In this document: positions 46,003 to 55,100 of the stretch, in pieces
Numbering within the stretch: position 1 is the first letter of the stretch
How the letters are laid out: every line of letters starts with the position of its first letter
Source of the DNA: Gymnothorax reevesii
Taxonomy: Eukaryota > Chordata > Actinopteri > Anguilliformes > Muraenidae
Direction of reading: 5' to 3'
DNA length: 64,000 nucleotides
NCBI GenBank assembly: GCA_029721435.1
Contig: CM056583.1
Coordinates: 70,612,120 to 70,676,119, forward strand
Notes under the pieces: generated by a model
What the model was told of the DNA's origin: nothing
What the model saw: the letters and a program-made list of their open reading frames with translations, nothing else
The model's database searches: none
Made by a program: the position numbers and the translations under genes

Positions 46003-46530
46003 GTTGGTTATCCATTCTTGGCGGGTAGCTGGATATCTCAGAAAGGAAGAAACGATTAAATTTTGGTGAATTTTTCGTCAAAATTTTCTACCAGGGGACG
46101 CTTTGGGTAAAAATTTGACATTTTTGGTCGATAACTGCAAGAGCTTAGGGACTACGAATGCAAACTACGGTTCTGCTAACTTCGGGACACATTTACATTT
46201 TTTTAGACTATTATACTTATTTTTTTATTTGCATTGTCCCTTTTAAATAAATAAATAAATTAATAAATCTAAGTTTTTAAAGTTGATTCATCCATTCTCG
46301 GCAGGTAGTTAGATATCATTGAGAGGAAGAATTTTGGTGAATTTCTAATCACAAAATTTGCCACCAGGGGACGCTTTATGTGGAAATTTGATATTTTTAG
46401 TCGAACTGCGACAAATTTTTAAGTTGGTTATTCACCCTTGGCAGGTAGTTTGATGTCACAGTTAGGCGGAAATGATTTGATTTTCCCAAATCACCAAATT
46501 TGCCACTAGGGGGCGCTTGAAAATTTGACA
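46003..46530. repeat. Three diverged tandem units, each with a CTCF-like motif
   Basis: The units start near 46003, 46283 and 46424. Each has ggttattca/tccattcttggc-type words, a ggtagttngat word, an aattttggtgaat-like word and then a CTCF-like core: ctaccaggggacgc (46088-46101), ccaccaggggacgc (46361-46374) and ccactagggggcgc (46503-46516). All three motifs point the same way. The last is a full match to the usual vertebrate CTCF core. Confidence 0.75.
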
Positions 46531-46900
46531 TCGGCTTAATTCCGAAACTAATTTGTAATTCAGCTCATATCGCAAATCTAATTGAGAGCTTGCCGTGATT
46601 GGTGGCACAGAATGATAGTGGTGCCGAGGATTGGGGTATTTTGGGGATATTCCTTTGCTGTTGGGGGCAACAGTGTAGGCCTAGTTTGAAAAATGTCCTG
46701 GTAATCAAGGTGTCTCCCCTCATTTGAAACCCTGAAGGTGTTTTGACAGACTAATGGGAATGTTTGCATCCCTACCATCCACTTTTCCCAACCATAACAT
46801 ATAAGCAAATATTAATAATTTTGAATAACATCAGAAAAATACAGAACAGTCGTTGGAATGCTGAGTGATGTTGTTACCATTAAAATATAAATAATATTGA
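46531..46900. other. No recognisable feature
   Basis: Non-coding sequence between the tandem units and the hAT-type element. Confidence 0.4.
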
Positions 46901-47235
46901 GCTGTTGTTAGGGCTGTAACAATTATGAACCACAGTTTTTTTTAAGGCGAAGTACCACCTCCTGCTGCCATGGGGTGAACATCTGAGCTTTCCCTTTTCC
47001 TTCATTAAACCCGACGCAGATTGAATGAAAGTGCCAAACATCAAAGGGCATGGGAAATGCTTCCGGAACAAAAACTTGACTGACATCAGCATTTTTCGGC
47101 GATGTGCTGCACGGAGCCAACTAAAGGACTACAGAATCGTCTCCTATTAACAAATTAGGCAACTCCAAGAAAAGTAAACCTGTTCCCGTTTACTTTGCAT
47201 GATTAGCAATCAAATGGTGGATTTGTTTACTCTCT

Positions 47236-49067
47236 GAGGCCTCATTTACATTGTCAGTGTAATGTCACCCAATTCTGATTTTTTGCTGTTATGTGGCACA
47301 GATCGGATATGCTCGTTGACAGTGTAAACAGTAAAAAGACGCGTGCATTCGGATATTTTGAGATCAGATACAGGCCTCATTCATTTGTGGAAATAAATCA
47401 GATATGTATTGGATATGTGCCACTGCGACCGATGTGTAAACAGGTTGTTTCTTTCACATTGCATCTCTAACGTCATCAAATCTGCGACCATTTAGCTTAT
47501 TGGGTGCGTTCAAGCGCATCTGCAAGTAAGGCTGCGTGAGATTCCCGAAAAATTAACGAGAATCTTGCAGAAGTTGTGCAATAACCCCTCCAAACCCCGC
47601 GATGGCTGCACACTCCACGGATAGCGCAAGCCTGTGATTGGTCAGCTAACTACATCATTCCCGGAATGCTGCTCAGATGTCATGAAATAGTAGGCGGGTC
47701 TCCGAAAAAAAAATGCTACGCCCCCTATTGTCCTAGCGGTAAATTGCTTTGCAACATCCATTAAGCAACGGAGAAGTCTGAAAGGTCCACATCTCCGTTG
47801 ATACAACTGCGTGTCTGCGCATTGACGGAGCTGGATGACCATAAATTAGGCTATAGAAGTCACCCGTCTCGAATTTTCTAGCACCTCGCTATAGCTGTTT
47901 GCTTGCTTAATTAGTTAGCCACTCTACGTTCTACTACTTGGTCACGCTTTCCTTGCTAGATATCAAGTTTTACAATTAGCGCCAATTTACTTTAATTGCC
48001 AGGCATCTTTGGCCAACGTTTGTTTGTTTAAAAACGCGGTAGTCAGCAAACAAGCTTATCAGCCTTGTCAAAGCATAACTGACAGCGAACTCGCGACAGC
48101 AGGCTTACTTAGCTAGAGAGTTAGTTTACCGATTTCGGTAGTTGTCTAACTTTATATTTGGGGCACTTAGTTAAACGCCAGCTTGTGAAATGCTTGCAGC
48201 TCAACGCTAGCTAAGTAGCCAAATAATGGCTCCTCACTGCTCTTATTCACTTATCTAGTTAGCTAGTGGACTAGCTAGCTAGCTAAGCTAGTGAAATTTA
48301 TTCAGTAATCATACTAGCTAGCTTGCTAAATAACATAAGTAACAGTAAAATTGACTGTTTCTATCGGTTTAGCTACGTGCACAAGATGTAATAAGCTCAC
48401 TTGCTGGCTAGCTCGGTGGTTCGCTTGCGTAACTTAATGCTAGCTAGCTAAATGGCGAAATAACTATTCATTGTGATCCTTTCATTTCTAGGTATGTAGC
48501 TAGCTAATAAATCTAGCGCAAAAAGTGAGGAAATTTGTGTTTGGTAGATTATTTCTTTGTTGTAACAATGCATCTTGGCAATAAATCTTATACCACTGGA
48601 AAGCCTGTTTATTTCCCTTTTAAATGCGGCCACATTTGTAAGGAACATGCATTTGTGGGATGAGCAGCAGAGCTGAGTATGTGGGTTGCACCCATGAAAA
48701 ATTCTGCTCTTAGAATTAATACGAGATCAAGCAATGCCAGAAAGTGTCTAAACCTCATTATAAATTCTCATAGGGATTTTATATCCGACACCAGAAGCAA
48801 AGTAGTGCTGTCATCATCACTGTAGTTCTCTATTTTGTCGCATAAACAGTGACCTCACGGTAAATGATCGAGGTTTTATATTTTAGAGTCTGGCAGACTG
48901 AACATGGAGGTTGACTCGCACCCAGATATTCCTATGAACGCCTGAAAATTGCAGCATGTGCACAAGATGCAAATATGGGTCACTTGATAAAATATGTGTA
49001 ACTGCGTGGTAAAAAAAAATTGGATTCAGGCAGTAAATCCAATCTGAGCATCAAGACATACAGTGTA
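47236..49067. mobile_element. Unclassified insertion within the left arm of the hAT-type element
   Basis: The right arm of the host element has an uninterrupted sequence (gtttactctttaagttgaat in reverse complement). The left arm has the same words split by 1.83 kb here. The inserted edges, tcatttacattgtcagtg and acatacagtgtaaa, are weakly inverted. Inside, 48180-48500 is rich in gctagcta words, and no coding frame is convincing. Class unknown. Confidence 0.6.
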
Positions 49068-49332
49068 AAGTTGAATGAGTAGAGCTGTTTATTTAGACAG
49101 CATGTTTGATCGCTGCTTTTTGAAATTTAAATGGCCATAGAACTGCACGGATTTGCGTGAACACGATTGCCATTGCCACGGCATTTCGTGCGACTGTGAT
49201 AATTCATATCTCACATTCACATTTCATCGGCTTTACAGCATGTGTATTTTTTAGACGCTTAAAATCCAGGGCGATCTTACAACAAATCTGTTATAAATTA
49301 ATCTTTAATAATGTCCTAAAATGCTACAATTA

Positions 49333-49684
49333 GGCTACGTTCAGACAGCAGGTCCTGATGCACAATTCGGATTTTTTGGAGAAATCCGATTTTTTTTGTG
49401 TGTGCTCGTTCATATTACACATTATATGTGATTTCTATCAGTTTTGAGTTCGAGCTGAATGCGACCATGAAGTGACCCGCATGAGCTAAAGAGGTCCTGA
49501 GGTAATACGTGACCATGATCAGATACGTATCGGATTTGGGACCACATATGAAAGTGGCCTGGGTCAGATTTAAAAAAATCGAACTTCTGCTGTTCAAACT
49601 GTCTTTAACAGATTGGATACAGGTCACATTTGGGCTTAAAAAAATTGGATTTGGGCCACATTTGCCTGCTGTCTGAACGTAGCC
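49333..49684. mobile_element. PIF/Harbinger-like MITE, TTA duplication
   Basis: The ends are ggctacgttcagacagcagg and its inverted copy cctgctgtctgaacgtagcc. TTA flanks both sides (49330-49332 and 49685-49687). Length is 352 bp and it is non-coding. The 3-bp TTA duplication with GGC..GCC-type ends fits PIF/Harbinger or a close relative. Confidence 0.88.
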
Positions 49685-50670
49685 TTAGAGATGTCATTCA
49701 GAGGAAGATTTTTTTTCCTAATTATTCAAATTATTGGCATTCTGTCAATCTAACACCGTAGTACAGTTAGGTTTGTCTGCTTTTCACCACCACATCTTAA
49801 TCGTTATAGGCCACTGAAATTGCTTGATTGCTATTTAGGCCAAGTACACGGGAGCAGATTTAGGGAAGGGCGGAGCACCTGCAATCAGCTAAATCTAAAC
49901 TCAGGTTCTTCCTGGCGGCATTTTGCAAAATCGTTTAAACCGTTTCAGGTGTGTATGTTTCAAGTTACACGCGACTGCCTACACACCCCATGACAGCAAG
50001 TGGTCTCATCACACTTAAAAAAAAATCTTCGTTCAACATCGCCACATCCCAACTCTGCATTTCATCTCTCATTGTCATATTTTTAGGAGATCTATAATGA
50101 TAAAATAAAAATTAAGAGATTTGTTTTCAGATCGCCCTGGATTTCAAGCATCTAAAACATACACAAGGTGGCAAACATTCTGTAAAGTGGTTGAAACATG
50201 AATGTGAGATATGAATTAGACGAAATGGCGTGGCGATGGCAATCGTGTTCATGCAAATTTGTTCTGTTCTATGGCCATTTAAATTTCAAAATGCAGCAAT
50301 CAAACATGCTGTCTTAAAAAACAGCTCTACTCATTCAACTTAAAGAGTAAACGAATCCTTCATTTGATTGCTAATCAAGAAAAGTAAATGGGAACAGCTT
50401 TACTTTTGTAGTTGCCTAATTAGTTAATAGGAGATGATTCTGTAGTCCTTTACTTGGCTCAGTGCAGCATGTCGCCGAAAAATATTGATGTCAGTCAAGT
50501 TTTTTTCCAGAAGAATTTCCCATGTCCTTTGATGTTTGGCACTTTCGTTCAACCGGCGTCAGTTTTAATGAAGGAAAAGGGAAAGCTCAGATGTTTGCCA
50601 CATGGCAGCAGGTGGTGGTACTACGCCTTAAAAAACTGCGGTTCAGAATTGGTACAGCTCTAACTGTTGT

Positions 50671-51575
50671 TCCTATACATTTGATGTAATGAGCTGTCTT
50701 GCCTTACATATGCAGAATATTTTTTTTTTCCTGGTCAGTTATGGTTTGATTCATGTCTGGAGAGGGGGTCAGGAGGTATAAAAAGTGTAATGGTTTACCA
50801 TAAGGTTTAAACAAAATAATGAAAACTTCATGAATTATGTTACACTAAGTTTGGAGTGTTTTTAGGTAGCACAGGTAACTTGCTTATTTTGGAGATCACC
50901 CTACACCTGCGCTCATAATCATCTGCTACAGTTTTGAAGCACATCACCAGCACTACACAATAAGGGATACAAATAAGGCTCATAGCAAAGAAAGGAATGT
51001 ATATTTGCATTGCTTCTGCAAGTGTAATGTCACATTGTGTGGGGGATTTTCAGTTGCTAAATCATATCTGGGCTCTTTCATTTTCCTCAGTAAACACCTG
51101 TTGCTTCAGCTGACCAACTGGTGTTCTTTCTGTGATTTTAGTCTCACTGAATAAGGCATAACTATCATTGGTCTGCTGGGGGTTCAGACCACATCCTCAC
51201 CATCTGCTTCTCCCACCAAGTAATGCAATTGCCATGCTGTGCTCAAGACCCAGATGCTCTGTCCTCTGAACTCCACTTGCACAAAGCAGGAAGAAAGTTG
51301 CAACATTTTGTTTAATTAAAGTAGCAATACTTCAAATTCGCTAGATATAAATTAGCATTTGAATTACTTTCATACATTTAATAGTTTTCATATTTGACTA
51401 TCAAAATATAAGGTTTTGAAGTGATTTGATGAAGAGCTTGTCAGTTGTTAAAGGAACACTTCACTCATCACACTGATTTACAAACTTTTAGTAGTATGTC
51501 AAAGTCCACTTAATATATTATTTCCCATGTTTTCAGGCGAGAACATGGGGTTGAGAAAAAGGGTTTTTTTAGGAG
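50671..51575. other. No recognisable gene
   Basis: Non-coding. 51453-51575 (ggaacacttcact...) directly abuts the Bel/Pao left duplication and may be one half of an older element split by it (see 58627 onward). Confidence 0.4.
51571..51575. repeat. Target site duplication of the Bel/Pao element (left)
   Basis: aggag, repeated exactly at 58622-58626. Confidence 0.95.
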
Positions 51576-52100
51576 TGTTCTGTCCTCACTAAGTGCTGTC
51601 TCCATCGACGTATACTCAGCTATACAGGCAGCTAAACACTCTCTTGACCAAACTCCAAGGACCAGGCTGATTTGGGATTTTTGGTAGTTTAATCAAGATA
51701 AAGTGTGAAACTGTAGGCAAAAACAACAATATACAAATGAAAATATTGCATTTCCACGACACACAAAATTGTGCAATAAAAATAATACATTAAAGTATCA
51801 GTAATTCACAGGGCCTGAATTAATTAAACAATAATGCATTTTATAACAAAGAATGCTCTACATATGTTGACTTAATGCTGTAAAATAAATTTACTTACTG
51901 ATAATGCCATGTGTAAGCTTTTAAGAAGAAGATGGCACTGGATAATAGTGAACAGCAATATTGATCAACATGTGGTCTCTGGCAAAGAGAGGAAGTGAAC
52001 TCACTTCCTGTTTAAGGGCTGCCAAATTAAAACACTAAAAATGCCCAGAACAGACACTAGGGGGAGTTGAATGTAATACAAGAAGTCTGGATCCACAACA
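51576..52100 (-). repeat. Bel/Pao 3' LTR
   Basis: Minus-strand edges are tgttgtggatcc...cagaaca, i.e. TGTT..AACA, typical of Bel/Pao. 525 bp. Confidence 0.97.
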
Positions 52101-52114
52101 CTCCCCACTTGGCA
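52101..52114 (-). promoter_or_regulatory. Polypurine tract of the Bel/Pao element
   Basis: Minus strand ccaagtggggag lies immediately before the 3' LTR. Purine runs here prime plus-strand DNA synthesis in LTR retroelements. Confidence 0.75.
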
Positions 52115-52158
52115 TCTTCACGATGTCATACTAGATATATTGGATTCCTTGTATAAAG

Positions 52159-55100
52159 CTACTTGACTGAGTCTTTGTGCAACAGCAGGATAGCTTCGGA
52201 GACTGGCCTTAAAAACAGTTTTGCTACACCATCTTTGACGATCTTCACTTCCACATTCCTGACCTTTCCATCGTCACTTGGGAAGGTTCTTGTAATCAGA
52301 CCTGTAGGCCACTCGTGTCTCTTGACCAGCTTGTCTTTTAACAGGACAACATCTCCGTCCAGCAGATTTGGTCTTTCTGTTCTCCACATTCGCCGACCTT
52401 GGAGGCTGCTGAGGTATTCCCTCCTCCATCTCTCCCAGAACGTGTTGGCTAGACTTTGCACTTGACGCCACTGACGTCTGAAAAGATCACCCTCATCAAA
52501 GTTGCCTGGGGGAACTGGGGGTATGCCGACTTTCTGCGTTAATAGCATAGCAGGAGTCAGGATAAGAGGCTCGTCTGGATCCGTTGAGACAGAGGTAAGT
52601 GGTCTAGAGTTTACTATAGCGGTGACCTCAGCCATAAAGGTTGACAAAACCTCATGTGTGAGCTTTGTTGAACCAAGTTCAAGGAACATTGCATCGAGGA
52701 TCCGACGAGTAATGCCTATCATCCTCTCCCAGCTGCCTCCCATGTGTGAAGAATGCGGGGGATTGAACAGCCACATGCAACCCTGATCAGAGAGGAAGTT
52801 AACCACTTGCTTGTTTGAACATCCTCTAGAGTCTATCTGAAGTTCCCTGCAGGCTCCTATAAAATTAGTTCCGCAGTCGGACCTCAACTGTTTCACGGGT
52901 CCTCTAACTGCGAAAAAGCGTCTGAGAGCGTTAATGAAACTGGATGAATCCATTGATTCAATAACCTCAATGTGTATAGCGCGCGTGCTCATACATGTGA
53001 AGATGATTGCCCAGCGCTTACTATTCGCCAGACCTCCCCGTGTCTTCCTTGAGGCAACACACCATGGTCCAAACACATCTAACCCCACGCATGTAAATGG
53101 AGGATCTGTGCTCAGACGGTCAGCAGGCAGGTCTGCCATCTTCTGCTCCTCCTGCTTACCACGTAGTCTCCGACATGTCACACAAGTGTGAATCAAGCTG
53201 CTTACGGCCCGCTTTCCTCCGACAACCCAAAAGCCTGCATTTCTCAAAGCTCCTTCAGTGAGGTGCCGTCCTTGATGGCAGACTTGTTGGTGGTGGTGCC
53301 TGATAAGCAGGGAAGTGACATGGTGTTTGCCAGGAATGATGATCGGCTGACTTTCCTCTGGCGTGAGCTGCGCCTTCTTCAGCCGTCCCCCAACACGTAG
53401 AATGCCGTCTGAATCAATGAAAGGGCAGAGTTTGCTGATGGGGCTCTGTTTAGAGATGGGTTGTCCCCTCTTTATCTTATGGAGCTCTTCTGAATAGATC
53501 TCCGTCTGAACAGCAAGAATGATTTTGACCTTCGCACGTTGTAGCTGTTCTGGACTGACAGACCGCTTGCAGATGTGCCAACCATGGCAAGGGCTTTTTC
53601 TTGCTGCCTTTGAGAAAGAGTGAGCAATGTGCGTGAGTCGAGCAACAGCTCTGGAGAGTGACTTCCAACTTGAAAAACGCTCAAAGCGTGCACTATTGAG
53701 TTGCGGTGACAACTGGGTGGCGCATGTTATTACCTCTGGACGTAACTCCACATCCAATGCAGGATTGACTAGGTCATAAACCTGTTGTGGCTGATACTGT
53801 TGCTTGCTTATGAGGAAGGCTGGACCGGTTAACCAGGAGGAAAGTGCGAGCTGGCCAGCTGGGATGGCTCTCGTTGCATGATCTGCTGGGTTAGCATCAG
53901 TAGGAACATAGTTCCATTGGTTTTTGTTAGTTGAACGTCTGATTCGTTGCACTCTGTTATGGACATAAACATAGAATCGTCTAGAGTCGTTGAATATATA
54001 GCCGAGTACCACTTTGCTGTCTGTGAAAAACCTGATGTCGTCAAACTTCATGTCCAACTCTGTTGTTACAGTCTCCGCCACTTCGACTGCTAGGACGGCG
54101 GCACAGAGCTCAAGCCTCGGGATAGTGATGTCGGGCTTGGGAGCCAGCTTTGCCTTGCCAAACAGGAATCCAACTGCACTGTGGCCTGAAGCATCCGTGA
54201 CCTTTATGTAGGCAACGGCAGCAATGGCTTTAGTTGATGCATCGCAAAAGATGCAGATTTCTTTTGTTTTAGCTGTAGAGTGTGGGACTGAAGTGTAGAT
54301 CCTTGGGATTTTCAAGCCTTTGAGATCTTGAAGAGACAAACACCACCTGTGCCACCCCTCAAGCTTTTCTTGGGGGAGTGGTGCATCCCATTCACAAACA
54401 TCAGTGGTTAATTCTCTCAAAATCAAACGACCTTGAACGCTCACTGGTGCAGCGAATCCGAGTGGGTCAAATAAACTGTTGATGGTGGATAACAAACCAC
54501 GACGGGTAAAGGGCCTTTCAGAAGTAGCAGCTTGGAAGGTCAGAGTGTCTGTAAATAGGTCCCATCCAAGACCCAGACTGCGCTGTGTAGGAGGAATGTC
54601 CTGTCCTACATCCAGATCTTGTAAGTTTGTGGCCAAGTCTTCCGTTGGGAAAGCTCTCATGACCTCCACGCTGTTGGATGCAACTTTGTGCAGTCTGAGA
54701 TTGCATTGAGCTAACATGTCTTGTGCTCCCTTTAGCACTTTGATGGCCTCTTCTGTGCTGGGGAAAGATTTTAAGCCATCATCCACGTAAAAGTGTCGAT
54801 GTACAAAGTTCTTCACTTCAGGTCCATACTCGTCTTCACCCTCTGTGGCTGTCCTCTTCAGGCCATAAATGGCCACGGCTGGTGAGGGACAGTTTCCGAA
54901 CACATGAACTCTCATGCGATACTCCAAGATTTCATCATCAAGTTGGTGATTGCGAAACCATAAGAATCGGAGGAAGTCGCGATGATCTTCTCTGACGAGG
55001 AAACTGTGAAACATCTGTTGGACATCTGTCATCACAGCTATTGGATCTGCCCTGAAACGCATGAGGACACCCAACAAGGTGTTGTTAAGGTCAGGGCCCT

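Larger units (their letters stand above)
46909..50662. mobile_element. Long-TIR hAT-type element with nested insertions
   Basis: The ends are tagggctgtaacaattatg (left) and, in reverse complement, tagagctgtaccaattctg (right). Flanks gctgttgt (46901-46908) and actgttgt (50663-50670) are an 8-bp duplication with one change. The inverted arms are very long: left 46909-47235, continuing after an insertion at 49068-49329; right 50662 back to about 50090. Total arm length is about 550-590 bp. There is no transposase, so it is non-autonomous. Two younger insertions lie inside (47236-49067 and 49333-49684). Confidence 0.85.

Noticed and set aside
48180..48500. CTAG-rich stretch considered as a CRISPR-like or regulatory array
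   Set aside because: No regular spacing or conserved unit; it is low-complexity sequence inside a transposon nest.
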